Under the pieces are notes generated by a model that was given only the letters and a program-made list of their open reading frames with translations, had not been told where the DNA came from and made no database searches. Positions 35,740-44,517 of a stretch of 64,000 nt of DNA are shown here, one piece after another; position 1 is the first letter of the stretch, and every line of letters starts with the position of its first letter. The position numbers and the translations under genes were made by a program. The stretch covers positions 62,001-126,000 of the forward strand of contig JAZKDO010000004.1 in the NCBI GenBank assembly GCA_040387555.1. Reading direction: 5' to 3'. Source of the DNA: UBA4416 sp040387555 (GTDB lineage Bacteria; Bacteroidota; Bacteroidia; B-17B0; Aurantibacillaceae).

Positions 35740-35776
35740 AAAAAGCCATCTGTTTTTTAACGGATGGCTTTTTTGT
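35740..35776 (+). terminator. intrinsic terminator after ferredoxin, likely bidirectional
   Basis: A 13-bp stem (35740-35752 with 35761-35773; one T-G wobble) around an 8-nt loop. It has T-rich sequence on the right and an A tract on the left, so it can end the + strand ferredoxin mRNA and the - strand SpoIIE mRNA that converge here. Confidence 0.85.
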
Positions 35777-35799
35777 TTTCATTTTGATAATGGATCGTT

Positions 35800-37665
35800 T
35801 TAAATCCGAATGCCGATAATACATACATCATCTACCTGTTCGATGTCACCTTTCCAGTTTTCAAAAATGGTATTTAAGGTTTCCTTCTGTTGATCAAATC
35901 CAACATCAACGGTGGACGTAATTAATTGCTGAAATTGTTTGTGCATAAACTTTTTTCCTTTTGGTCCACCAAACTGGTCCGCAAACCCATCAGTAAATAA
36001 ATAGAAACGCGTGCCAGGAATGTATTCTACCTGATGAGTTGTAAAGGGTTTACGGTGATCGCTTTTGCCGATGGGTTGTTTATCTGCTGTAATTTGATTA
36101 AATCCTGACTTGTTGAAATACCACAAGGGATTATTGGCACCACTCCAGTAAATTTTTCCGATAGTTTTGTTGATGGATATTAAGGAAATATCCATGCCAT
36201 CTTTTACTTCGTTTTCACTTTTTTCAAAAGTCTCTAACACCAGATCCGTAACTTTATCAAGGATAGCACCGGTGTCAACCAAATTAAATTCTTTCACCGC
36301 TCTGTTTAAGGCATTACTGCAAACCACGGATACCATTGCACCCGGAACACCATGGCCGGTACAATCAGCAGCGGCAATTAATACGGTTCCATTGATTTCT
36401 TCCATCCAGTAAAAATCCCCGGCTACAACATCTTTTGGTTTATATAAAAGAAAGCATTCAGATAGTTTTTCTTTAATCAAATTCAAGGGAGGCAGAATTG
36501 CTTCCTGGATCCGCTTCGCATACCTTACACTGGCTTCAATTTCTTCAAGCACACTTTTTAATACCACGTTCCTGATCTTAAATATCTCTTTCTCCTTCTG
36601 CATCGTTTCCATTTCGTGATGCATACTGATCTGCTTAATTTTTCGAGCATTTTCCTGACTCAATAATTCATCCTTGGCGTAATGGTATTTTTTAAAATGT
36701 TCAAGTGCCAGAGAATTATTTCCAAGGGCTTCATAAATGTTAGAAATAATAAGACTTGCCTGATACTTCTTGATTGGAATATTCAATTCATCGGATAATT
36801 TTTCAGCGAGCAGTGCATAACTCAAAGCTTCATTAAAGTTTTGCTGCTTCTGCGCGAGTTCTGCCAGTTCAAGGTAATTAGTAATTAACGGCGCTTCTAA
36901 TTTGTTTTCCTTACGGATAGCCATACTTTTTTCCTGAAACAGCAGTGACTGTTTATAGTCTTCTTTCCGGGAAAAGTAATTTCCTATGTCTGCATAAATT
37001 TTCGATTCTATCAAATGATTATTTTCTCCTTCAATCAGCTTCAATGATTTTTGAAAATAGTCATAAGCCAGTTCAAGTTCTCCTGTATCACGATACACAG
37101 TTCCAATGGCATTCAACAAACGCGCGTTAATGCCCGCGCCCGTAAGGGAATAAGAATGTCCTTTTGAGAAAAAATCTATCGCTGATTTATAATCTTTAAG
37201 CAAATGGTTAATTTCGCCGCCCTGATAGTAAGCAATGCCTAAGAAATACATATAGCTTTTATGCTCGTTTATGTTTTGAATAGCGCTTTGAACAAATTCC
37301 TGAGCCTTAGCTAATTGTCCTATATTTTTATAATAAAGAACAAGTAAAGCTTGCGTTGCGCCTTCACCATGAACATCATTTACAGCGCGGAACATTTCTA
37401 ATGTGTCATTTAATTTTTCAAAGGAATTGCCCAATGTCGGATTAAAAGCATACGCAAATCCTTCACTAAGCGAATACCAGCATTTTGAAAGTGCCGATTC
37501 ATTACTTTTTTGTTTAATTAACTTCAGAATGTTTTGGTAATCATTTCCCTTTAATAACGGACCATTTTCCCATAAGATGACGTAGAAATCCAGCAGGTCT
37601 GAATTTCCGGATAAAACTTTTTCAAACTTATTTACTAAACGTTCATAAATAGTTATCTGGCTCAT
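35800..37665 (-). CDS. TPR-containing SpoIIE-type PP2C serine phosphatase
   Basis: A 621-residue cytosolic protein. The first ~340 residues are TPR helices (for example AQEFVQSAIQNINEHKSYMYFLGIAYYQGG, ELAYDYFQKSLKLIEGENN). A coiled-coil linker (about 345-385, QISMHHEMETMQKEKEIFKIRNVVLKSVLEEIE) leads to a SpoIIE/PP2C catalytic domain (about 390-620) with metal-binding acids in DVVAGDFYWME, AADCTGHGVPGAMVS, KDGMDISLI, FTDGFADQFGG and EQVDDVCII. Such phosphatases act on anti-sigma-factor antagonists in partner-switch systems. A STAS-like protein is encoded at 49281, but no anti-sigma kinase is obvious. Third gene of a - strand run with 15 nt to its neighbour. Confidence 0.9.
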   Translation of the reverse strand: MSQITIYERLVNKFEKVLSGNSDLLDFYVILWENGPLLKGNDYQNILKLIKQKSNESALSKCWYSLSEGFAYAFNPTLGNSFEKLNDTLEMFRAVNDVHGEGATQALLVLYYKNIGQLAKAQEFVQSAIQNINEHKSYMYFLGIAYYQGGEINHLLKDYKSAIDFFSKGHSYSLTGAGINARLLNAIGTVYRDTGELELAYDYFQKSLKLIEGENNHLIESKIYADIGNYFSRKEDYKQSLLFQEKSMAIRKENKLEAPLITNYLELAELAQKQQNFNEALSYALLAEKLSDELNIPIKKYQASLIISNIYEALGNNSLALEHFKKYHYAKDELLSQENARKIKQISMHHEMETMQKEKEIFKIRNVVLKSVLEEIEASVRYAKRIQEAILPPLNLIKEKLSECFLLYKPKDVVAGDFYWMEEINGTVLIAAADCTGHGVPGAMVSVVCSNALNRAVKEFNLVDTGAILDKVTDLVLETFEKSENEVKDGMDISLISINKTIGKIYWSGANNPLWYFNKSGFNQITADKQPIGKSDHRKPFTTHQVEYIPGTRFYLFTDGFADQFGGPKGKKFMHKQFQQLITSTVDVGFDQQKETLNTIFENWKGDIEQVDDVCIIGIRI

Positions 37666-37680
37666 ATTTAAGCGTCTTTG

Positions 37681-38349
37681 TTATTTACCAGTATTCATCA
37701 ATGCAAAACTGATGATGTTAGCACCCATTTTGAGAGCCTTTTCATGTGTTTCGGGACTGTCTTTATGAATTTCATAGCTCTCCCATCCGTCTCCCAAATC
37801 ACATTCAGCATCGTAAAAGCATACTAAACGTCCTTTGTAAATTAATCCAAAACCCTGTGGCGCTTTACTTTCATGTTCATGTACCTTTGGTAAACCTTTA
37901 TCAAAATTGTAAGCCTGGTGATAAATAGGATGAGAGTAGGGGAGTTCAACCAATTCCAGTTCGGGAAATATTTTTTTTAATTCCGTTCTCACAAATTTAT
38001 CCATGCCATAATTATCAGACACATGTAAAAAACCGCCAGCCATTAAATATTTTCGCAGGTTTTCGACTTCCTGGTTTGAGAAAACCACATTGCCATGTCC
38101 CGTCATGTGAACGAAAGGATAATTAAAGATTTCAGTACTTCCCACTTCAACAATAGCTTGTTCGGGATTGATGTTGGTTTTAATATTGGCGTTACAGTAT
38201 TTTATTAAGTTTGGCAATGAAGTTTCTAAATTGGCATACCAATCGCCACCACCGCTATACTTTAATAATCCAATTTGATAGGACTGAGAAAACAGTGTGA
38301 TTGTATTGAAAATAATTGCAAAAAAAAAGGCAAGAAAAACTCTATTCAT
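37681..38349 (-). CDS. DUF4159 family exported protein
   Basis: A 222-residue exported protein (signal peptide ending TLFSQ) with a DUF4159-like body: IGLLKYSGGGDWYANLETSLPNLI, FNYPFVHMTGHGNVVFSNQEVENLRKYLMAGGFLHVSDNYGMDKFVR, and a conserved tail around GRLVCFYDAECDLGDGWE. The glutamine-amidotransferase-like fold of this family is often found with membrane-associated gene clusters. The catalytic role is unknown. Its start overlaps the previous gene stop in TAATG, so it is coupled to the PD40/TPR protein. Confidence 0.85.
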   Translation of the reverse strand: MNRVFLAFFFAIIFNTITLFSQSYQIGLLKYSGGGDWYANLETSLPNLIKYCNANIKTNINPEQAIVEVGSTEIFNYPFVHMTGHGNVVFSNQEVENLRKYLMAGGFLHVSDNYGMDKFVRTELKKIFPELELVELPYSHPIYHQAYNFDKGLPKVHEHESKAPQGFGLIYKGRLVCFYDAECDLGDGWESYEIHKDSPETHEKALKMGANIISFALMNTGK

Positions 38350-39893
38350 TATTGCTTCGCTAATTTATAATTTTTCTTTTCTTCTGAAATAGGTAAGCCA
38401 AGATCGGAGACCATTAGTTTGTCTTTAAAATCAGCAAACCCTTCAGCGGTTACGGTAATGTCATAAGTGCCGGCTGGTAATGCCATTACAAAACGCCCGT
38501 TATTTGGATTAGGGGCAAAACTAAATTCTTCATTAGTCACTACATTTACTGCTAAAATGTTTGCAATATATTCTTTGGGTTGATTTAATGAATCGCCAAG
38601 TAACATATTTCCTAAATACAAAGTCAGTTTTTGATCCAAGTCATTAAATTTTATGCGGTAGATATCCAGATCTCCTTGTCCACCCGGGCGCCATGCACTG
38701 ATGTATCCTGCTCGGTTATCTGGTGTCAAACTAATACTTCGGTCATTATCGGTTGTATTTACAGGGAAACCAAGATTTTCAGCTTTTGTCCAGGTGTTTT
38801 CTTCAGGGTTCCACACACTTTTAAATAAATCAAATCTACCCATTGTGTTATGTCCTTCCGAGGAGAAATAAAGTGTTACGCCATCCGTTGATAAATAAGG
38901 AAAATCCTCATTATATTCCGTGTTTATTTCAGCGCCCATTTTATATGGTTCACTCCAGATACCATTGGGTAATTTCCGACAGATGTAAATATCAGTTTGA
39001 GCTTCTCTGTTTTCTCCACGCACAAAAAAAAGTGTTTTCCCATCAGCACTAATTGATGCAGAGTGTTCAATTTCTTTATTGATGTTTTCAGGAAACGCAA
39101 CATATTTTACCCAAAGCCCATTTTTTTTAACCGAAGTGTAAATATCTCCGTATTTATCAATATGGTCAATATATATCAACATTTCAGAACCATCCGCTTT
39201 TATACCAACGACCTGCTCATCTAAGGAAGAATTTATTTTAGGTCCCGGATTCTCAGCCTTTACCCATTTTCCGCCATCTAATTTAGATGTATAAATATCT
39301 GATGCATAATAACCGTCTACTTCAACACGACTGGCAGTTTGGCCTTTCCTACGCGTTGTAAAAGCTAAAAAACTTTCATCCTGTGTAATCCATGGGTAAT
39401 AATCTGCAAACTCAGAATTAATATCTTTCCCCAGGTTTGTAAACGAAACGTTGATTGGATTGAGCATTAATGTTTTGGCATTATTGCAAATTTCAATCTC
39501 ACGATCTGCGATTTTTTTCTTTTTGGGTTCGAGCTCTTTATATTTTTCAAATGCTTTAATGGCATCTTCAATTTTATTGGAAAGACGATAGGCTTCACCT
39601 AATCTTAACCATACATTAGATTCTACCTTTTGGTCTTTCGCGCAAAACTCAAGATATTTAATCGCTTCAGACTTATTGATGTTTGTATTCAGATAGCATT
39701 CAGCAATTTTGTATTGTATGGATGCGTTGTTTTTATCTGCTTTTAAAAGTTCCTTGTAAATGGGAAGTGCCATTAAAAAATTATGATGACTATAATGTTC
39801 ATCGGCATCCGCAATTTCGTATTTAGTTTTACCCGGTTGAGCAAACCCTAACGAAACTGAAAAACAACTAATTACAAGAAAATATTTAATCAT
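38349..39893 (-). CDS. TPR/PD40 propeller periplasmic protein
   Basis: A 514-residue exported protein (signal peptide ending SLGFAQ). TPR-like helices occupy about 25-130 (ADEHYSHHNFLMALPIYKELL, AIKYLEFCAKDQKVESNVWL). WD40-like PD40 blades occupy about 150-400 (DYYPWITQDESFLAFTTRRKG, HSASISADGKTLFFVRGENR, DFPYLSTDGVTLYFSSEGHN). The C terminus is a CarboxypepD-regulatory-like domain (about 420-505; NNGRFVMALPAGTYDITVTAEGF). It resembles the PorE-like protein at 15970 but lacks the OmpA domain, so it cannot bind peptidoglycan that way. First gene of an operon with DUF4159 and the SpoIIE phosphatase. The role is unknown. Confidence 0.8.
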   Translation of the reverse strand: MIKYFLVISCFSVSLGFAQPGKTKYEIADADEHYSHHNFLMALPIYKELLKADKNNASIQYKIAECYLNTNINKSEAIKYLEFCAKDQKVESNVWLRLGEAYRLSNKIEDAIKAFEKYKELEPKKKKIADREIEICNNAKTLMLNPINVSFTNLGKDINSEFADYYPWITQDESFLAFTTRRKGQTASRVEVDGYYASDIYTSKLDGGKWVKAENPGPKINSSLDEQVVGIKADGSEMLIYIDHIDKYGDIYTSVKKNGLWVKYVAFPENINKEIEHSASISADGKTLFFVRGENREAQTDIYICRKLPNGIWSEPYKMGAEINTEYNEDFPYLSTDGVTLYFSSEGHNTMGRFDLFKSVWNPEENTWTKAENLGFPVNTTDNDRSISLTPDNRAGYISAWRPGGQGDLDIYRIKFNDLDQKLTLYLGNMLLGDSLNQPKEYIANILAVNVVTNEEFSFAPNPNNGRFVMALPAGTYDITVTAEGFADFKDKLMVSDLGLPISEEKKNYKLAKQ

Positions 39894-39934
39894 AATTGGA
39901 TTACAATTTAGAAAATATTTTTCAATAATCGTAC

Positions 39935-40762
39935 CTATTTTTTCTGTGAAAGTTTAAAAAGCAATTCTTTTTCGGCCTTCGTTAAGTTTTCATATCCTGA
40001 TTTGGATATTTTGTCCAGCAGGGTATCGATGGTTTGCTGACTGCTTTGATTTTGGCCTTCGGGCTTGGCAGAACTACTACGATGAACAACTTTTAGAGGT
40101 GATATTTTTTGCTTATTAAAGGAGGGGAAATTGGATATGTCTTTACCATTCTTTAGCATGTAACCAAAAAACAAACCGAAGAAAGCACCCCCGAAATGGG
40201 AAATCTTGCCACCGGTATTGATGTTAAAATCAATAATTGTTGACACCAAAAATATCAGTAACGCATAATATTTATACTTCATTTCAATGATTCCGAAAAG
40301 GCTAACGGGCAGATTAGGAATATAAATAGCCAAACTGGTTACAATACCAATCACTGCAGCTGAAGCACCAAATAGAATAGAATTAGCAAAGGAGACAGGG
40401 AAAATAGCAGAGAGAATCAGCAGAGTGATGCCACCCATTAAACCACTCATCACATATACATATACAAGTTTTTTCTCAGTAAGGAAGTTTAAAAATGTGT
40501 GAGCCGAAAAGTAAAGCAACAGCATATTGTAAAAAACATGTCCCAGATCTTTATGGGAAAACATATACGTAAAGAGAGTCCAAAATTTATAAATGAATTC
40601 ATTCAAATTTAATGGCAATGCCATATTTAAAGCAATCACATCCGATTTAAAAACTCCGGAACTAATGTTGATGATTAAAAATATAGAAATGTTGAGAACC
40701 AACAGTATGGTGAGCTTACTGTGTTTTTGTAATTCTTGTTTTATATTTTGTAAGAAAGACAT
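39935..40762 (-). CDS. rhomboid intramembrane serine protease with cytosolic tail
   Basis: A 275-residue membrane protein with about six hydrophobic helices. The rhomboid catalytic dyad is visible as Ser134 in FGASAAVIG and His189 in KISHFGGAFFGLFFG; the HVFYNM segment in the second helix fits the family H-x-x-x-N pattern. After residue ~210 a soluble tail ends in a short helical domain (DTLLDKISKSGYENLTKAEKELLFKLSQK) often seen on Bacteroidota rhomboids. It is the second of two tandem rhomboid genes, 4 nt after the first, downstream of mutL. Substrates are unknown. Confidence 0.88.
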   Translation of the reverse strand: MSFLQNIKQELQKHSKLTILLVLNISIFLIINISSGVFKSDVIALNMALPLNLNEFIYKFWTLFTYMFSHKDLGHVFYNMLLLYFSAHTFLNFLTEKKLVYVYVMSGLMGGITLLILSAIFPVSFANSILFGASAAVIGIVTSLAIYIPNLPVSLFGIIEMKYKYYALLIFLVSTIIDFNINTGGKISHFGGAFFGLFFGYMLKNGKDISNFPSFNKQKISPLKVVHRSSSAKPEGQNQSSQQTIDTLLDKISKSGYENLTKAEKELLFKLSQKK

Positions 40763-40766
40763 TGGA

Positions 40767-41381
40767 TTAAAAGAAAAAGGTTTTGTTTTTTTTCCAGATC
40801 AACATTATGATAATACCGACAATAAGACCTCCTAGGTGTGCAAAATGGGCAACATTATCATGAGTGAAAAAACCATTGTATAATTCAAATAATGCATATC
40901 CGATAACAAGGTATTTTGCCTTTACAGGTATTATGAAATAAATTTGTAGTTCTGTGTTAGGAAACATCATGGCAAAGGCAACAAGCAATCCAAAAACTGC
41001 TCCTGAAGCTCCCAATAGAATTGTGTATTCATTATTTATATAACTGATACCCAATTGTACTGCGGCGGCTCCCAAACCACATAGTAAATAAAAATTTAGA
41101 AAGCGTTTTGGCCCCCAGATATTTTCGAGGATGGAACCAAACATATATACTGCCAGCATATTGAAAAGCACATGCGGAATATCAGCATGCATAAACATAT
41201 AGGTAATAAACTGGTACGGTTTAAAATAAGGAGTCCCAATAGGGTAAAGGTCAAGATAACGATGAAGCATGTCCCCAAAAACCATACTCGCGAAATATAA
41301 GAGCACATTAATGATCAGTAGGTTTTTGACCACTAAGGGTATTTGTTGAAATTGTCTTGGTTTAAATTCCTGAAAACTCAT
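40767..41381 (-). CDS. rhomboid intramembrane serine protease, compact form
   Basis: A 204-residue protein that is nearly all rhomboid core: FITYMFMHADIPHVLFNMLAVYMFG (the L1-loop and H-x-x-x-N helix), Ser126 in LLGASGAVFGLL, and His182 in FAHLGGLIVG. It lies 9 nt after mutL and 4 nt before the second rhomboid gene, so the three form an operon. The mutL-rhomboid-rhomboid order is one I recall in Bacteroidota; why a mismatch-repair gene travels with membrane proteases is not known to me. Confidence 0.92.
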   Translation of the reverse strand: MSFQEFKPRQFQQIPLVVKNLLIINVLLYFASMVFGDMLHRYLDLYPIGTPYFKPYQFITYMFMHADIPHVLFNMLAVYMFGSILENIWGPKRFLNFYLLCGLGAAAVQLGISYINNEYTILLGASGAVFGLLVAFAMMFPNTELQIYFIIPVKAKYLVIGYALFELYNGFFTHDNVAHFAHLGGLIVGIIIMLIWKKNKTFFF

Positions 41382-41390
41382 ACACTGAAA

Positions 41391-43244
41391 TTATCTTTTA
41401 AAAAATGCCTCTAATTCAATTTTACTCATTTCCATAATTACAGGCTTCCCATTGGGACTATACATCGGATTTTCACATAAGAACAAATGTTCCAACATTA
41501 GGGCAATTTCTTGCTCCTCCAATGATTTACCATATTTAATGCCCGCACTTTTAGCCATGCTTTTACACATATTCTCAAAAGGATCAATTTTTACATCAAA
41601 GGTATTTAATTTGTAGGTTTCCAGAATACCTTCCACCATCTCCTGAGTGTTAAATTCTCCTAATTCAGCAGGTGTGCCCTGAACCACAACCGTATTTTTT
41701 CCAAAGGGCTCTATTTCAAATCCCAATAATTTAAAATGCGGCATCAGGCTTTCCAGCAATACGTAATCGTTTGGTGTAAGCTCAATTGTAACTGGGAAAA
41801 GAATTTGTTGAGTGGATGCAGCAGAGTTTTTATCTTTTGTAGCAATGTAATGTTCATATAAGATTCGCTCATGAGCTCTTTGCTGATCAATTACCAGCAA
41901 GCCATTTTCATGAGCAGAAACAATGTATTTATTATATAACTGAAATCCTTTTTGAGTGAAAATATCATGATCAAGTTTGATTTGCTCTGCTTTTTTTTCA
42001 AGTTGCAAATTTTCGTTCTCCCCTTTAAAATCAGTATTCGAATAATTCTGATACAGATTTTCCCAGTTTTGTTTATTATGTTGTTGTAATTGAGTATCTG
42101 GTTTTGGTTGAGTATAACCCGAAGACGAATAGTTTGATGAACCTGTAGAAAAGGGGTTATAATCTTTATTAACCGTTACAGTTGGCTGCGCCACTGATTT
42201 GGTATAGTCAATTTCAAAACTCATTTCACTGTTAAAGTCGAGGCTTGGTGCAAGGTTCGCTTTTCCCAGAGCCCGTTTTACTGAACTATGCAACAAGGCA
42301 TAAATGATCTTCTCATCCTGGAATTTTATTTCAGTTTTTGTAGGATGAATATTGATATCAATAAATTCGGGATTTACTTCCAGAAATAAATAATATGACG
42401 GATGAGCATCCGAAGCAATCAGTTCACGATAAGCTTCGGCAATTGAATGATGCAGGTAAGGGCTTTTTATGAAACGGTTATTCACAAAGAAATACTGATC
42501 ACCTCTTCTTTTTTTTGCATTTTCAGGTTTGCCTATATATCCAGAAATCTTCACCACATCGGTTGATTCATTGATCTGAACTAATTTCCCCTGAAGGTTT
42601 TTGCTGAATAATCCCGAAATTCGTTCTATTAAAGAAGCCGGTGGCAGATTGTAAATTTCATTACCATTGCTGAATAATTGAAAATGAATATCAGGATGTG
42701 GTAAACAAACCCTTTCAAATTCATCAATAATATGTTTTAACTCAACACCATCGTCTTTTAAAAAATTTCTTCGGGCAGGTATATTGAAAAACAGATTCTT
42801 AACACTGAATGAAGAACCAGTTGGCGCCTGGCATTCTTCCTGACGAACAAATTTATTGCCTTCAATTTCAATTAGCTGGCCAACGATATCTTCTGCCCTT
42901 TTGGTTTTTAGTTCTACTTGTGCCACAGCGGCTATGCTGGCTAATGCTTCGCCCCTAAAACCCTTTGTATGTAATTGAAATAAATCTTCTGCTTTTTTTA
43001 TTTTTGATGTTGCGTGTCGTTCAAATGCCATTCTTGCATCTACAGGGTTCATTCCTGAGCCATTATCCATTACCTGAACAAGGGTTTTTCCTGCATCCTT
43101 CACTATTAATTTAATAAAGCTTGCTTTAGCATCAATCGCATTCTCCAAAAGCTCTTTTACAATAGAAGCTGGCCTTTGAACCACCTCTCCTGCAGCTATT
43201 TGATTAGCTACACTTTCTGGTAAAAGAGTTATCACATTTTGCAT
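41391..43244 (-). CDS. mutL: DNA mismatch repair protein MutL
   Basis: A 617-residue MutL. The GHKL ATPase part shows ELLENAIDAKA, VMDNGSGM, FERHATSKI and TKGFRGEALASIAAVA; the transducer part has VNNRFIKSPYLHHSI and IDINIHPTKTEIKF. After a variable linker (about 345-415) comes the C-terminal dimerisation/endonuclease domain with DQQRAHERILYE in place of DQHAxxExxxxE, and ENMCKSMAKSA and SPNGKPV near the end. MutL couples MutS mismatch recognition to strand incision. The H to Q and A to R changes in the metal motif seem usual for Bacteroidota. First gene of the rhomboid operon; a -7 element lies just upstream of the ATG. Confidence 0.95.
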   Translation of the reverse strand: MQNVITLLPESVANQIAAGEVVQRPASIVKELLENAIDAKASFIKLIVKDAGKTLVQVMDNGSGMNPVDARMAFERHATSKIKKAEDLFQLHTKGFRGEALASIAAVAQVELKTKRAEDIVGQLIEIEGNKFVRQEECQAPTGSSFSVKNLFFNIPARRNFLKDDGVELKHIIDEFERVCLPHPDIHFQLFSNGNEIYNLPPASLIERISGLFSKNLQGKLVQINESTDVVKISGYIGKPENAKKRRGDQYFFVNNRFIKSPYLHHSIAEAYRELIASDAHPSYYLFLEVNPEFIDINIHPTKTEIKFQDEKIIYALLHSSVKRALGKANLAPSLDFNSEMSFEIDYTKSVAQPTVTVNKDYNPFSTGSSNYSSSGYTQPKPDTQLQQHNKQNWENLYQNYSNTDFKGENENLQLEKKAEQIKLDHDIFTQKGFQLYNKYIVSAHENGLLVIDQQRAHERILYEHYIATKDKNSAASTQQILFPVTIELTPNDYVLLESLMPHFKLLGFEIEPFGKNTVVVQGTPAELGEFNTQEMVEGILETYKLNTFDVKIDPFENMCKSMAKSAGIKYGKSLEEQEIALMLEHLFLCENPMYSPNGKPVIMEMSKIELEAFFKR

Positions 43245-43249
43245 GGCTG

Positions 43250-43257
43250 CAAAGGTA
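43250..43257 (-). promoter_or_regulatory. candidate -7 element of mutL
   Basis: Read on the - strand this is TACCTTTG, matching TAnnTTTG, and it ends 5 nt before the mutL ATG. A leaderless or near-leaderless transcript would result. No clear -33 TTG box is visible. Confidence 0.4.
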
Positions 43258-43374
43258 ATTTTTTACTTGATTTTCCCTAAGAAAGAGTGATTATTAAAAC
43301 CGTAAAAGGTTTTTAACATTTAAATTTTCATGTAAGCGTTTTTTTTTATATATTTCCGGAAAAATAAATAGGTT

Positions 43375-44370
43375 ATGTCGACAAAAACTAAGGCTTCGTC
43401 AAAAAATAAAAAAGCAATATCTAAAAAAGTAGCTCCAAAGAAAGTTCTTACGAAAAAAAGTGTTACAAAAAAGAAAGCTGTGAAACCAGCGGCTAAAGCG
43501 AAGCCTGCGAAAAAATCGACCGTAAAACCTAAGGTTGTTGCAAAAAAGACAGTTGCAAAAAAGGCAATTGCAAAAAAGAATGTTGCGAAAAAAACGGTTA
43601 AGAAAGTAGCTGCAAAGAAACCCGCACCTAAAAAGGCAATAAAGGTTGTGAAAAAAGCTGCACCGAAAAAAACAGTTAAAAAAGTTGCTGCACCAAAGAA
43701 AGCCGCTAAAAAAGCGCTTCCAAAAAAAGTTTCTCCACCAACTGCTTCTAAAAAAGCGGCTCAAGTAAAGATTGTAAATAAACCTACTCCTAAACCAGTA
43801 GCGAAAATAAAAGCTGCTCCTGTTAAAATTGAGAAAGCAACTATTGAAAAAGTGCCTGTTGTGAAAGCAGAGAAACCTGTAAAAGTTAAAAAGGTAAAAG
43901 CACCTATCATTAAAAAACCAATTGTAGCTCCTACAACATTCAGAAATAATAATCCAAATCCGGTTTCTACGAAAGTTATCAAAGAACCGGCTGGAAAATT
44001 TGAAATGGAATTTGTTATCAGAGCCTCTGAGGATATGGTATTTGAGTTTGTAAGCACGGAGAGTGGCTTATCAGAGTGGTTTTGTGACGACGTGAATATA
44101 CGTGATGGTGTATTTACATTTGATTGGGATGGACAGGTTCAACAAGCTAAACTGGTAAAAGAGGTTCCTCCAATGTTGATAAGATATCAATGGGTTGACA
44201 AAAATGATGGCAGTTTTTTTGAGTTCAGAATACAAAAGGACGAGTTAACGAATGATATCTCATTGATAGTCACTGATTTTGCCTCGGATAAAGCAGATGA
44301 AGTTTCTGCCAGATTATTATGGCAAAGTCAGGTTGATAAATTGCTTCACGTATTGGGATCATTCTTTTAA
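43375..44370 (+). CDS. histone-H1-like tail fused to START-like domain
   Basis: A 331-residue protein with two unlike parts. Residues 1-200 are Lys/Ala/Pro/Val repeats (KKAxxKK, AKKTVKK, APKKAxKK; 40 Lys in the first 100), like the tails of histone H1, Hc1 and AlgP, and should bind DNA. Residues ~205-331 are a Bacteroidota START-like (SRPBCC) domain: FEMEFVIRASEDMVFEFVSTESGLSEWFCDDV, FTFDWDGQVQQAKLV, FEFRIQKDELTNDISLIVTDFA. As I know the family, the START-like protein normally stands alone at ~125 residues. No alternative start sits between the parts (the only Met is inside the domain), so the fusion is real in frame. A role in nucleoid compaction or ligand-controlled DNA binding is a hypothesis. 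Confidence 0.85.
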   Translation: MSTKTKASSKNKKAISKKVAPKKVLTKKSVTKKKAVKPAAKAKPAKKSTVKPKVVAKKTVAKKAIAKKNVAKKTVKKVAAKKPAPKKAIKVVKKAAPKKTVKKVAAPKKAAKKALPKKVSPPTASKKAAQVKIVNKPTPKPVAKIKAAPVKIEKATIEKVPVVKAEKPVKVKKVKAPIIKKPIVAPTTFRNNNPNPVSTKVIKEPAGKFEMEFVIRASEDMVFEFVSTESGLSEWFCDDVNIRDGVFTFDWDGQVQQAKLVKEVPPMLIRYQWVDKNDGSFFEFRIQKDELTNDISLIVTDFASDKADEVSARLLWQSQVDKLLHVLGSFF

Positions 44371-44375
44371 TAAGT

Positions 44376-44389
44376 GAAACTATAGTTTC
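44376..44389. repeat. 14-bp perfect palindrome
   Basis: GAAACTATAGTTTC is fully self-complementary and lies 6 nt after the H1-START stop codon, 129 nt before the ECF sigma gene. It could be an operator for the sigma gene or part of a weak 3' hairpin. There is no further support. Confidence 0.35.
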
Positions 44390-44517
44390 GCCCAAATTAA
44401 CTTTTTAAATAAGCAAAAAAACCTACTTTAGGGCTTTAATTATAAATCTAAAACTTATTACCATCGTATAGACATCTACTTAAATTTTTATTGTATCAAT
44501 AATTTAACTGTAGTTCT

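Noticed and set aside
43399..43764. 121-codon - strand open frame rich in Phe, Cys and Arg
   Set aside because: It is antisense to the AAA-rich lysine codons of the H1-like tail, an expected shadow.
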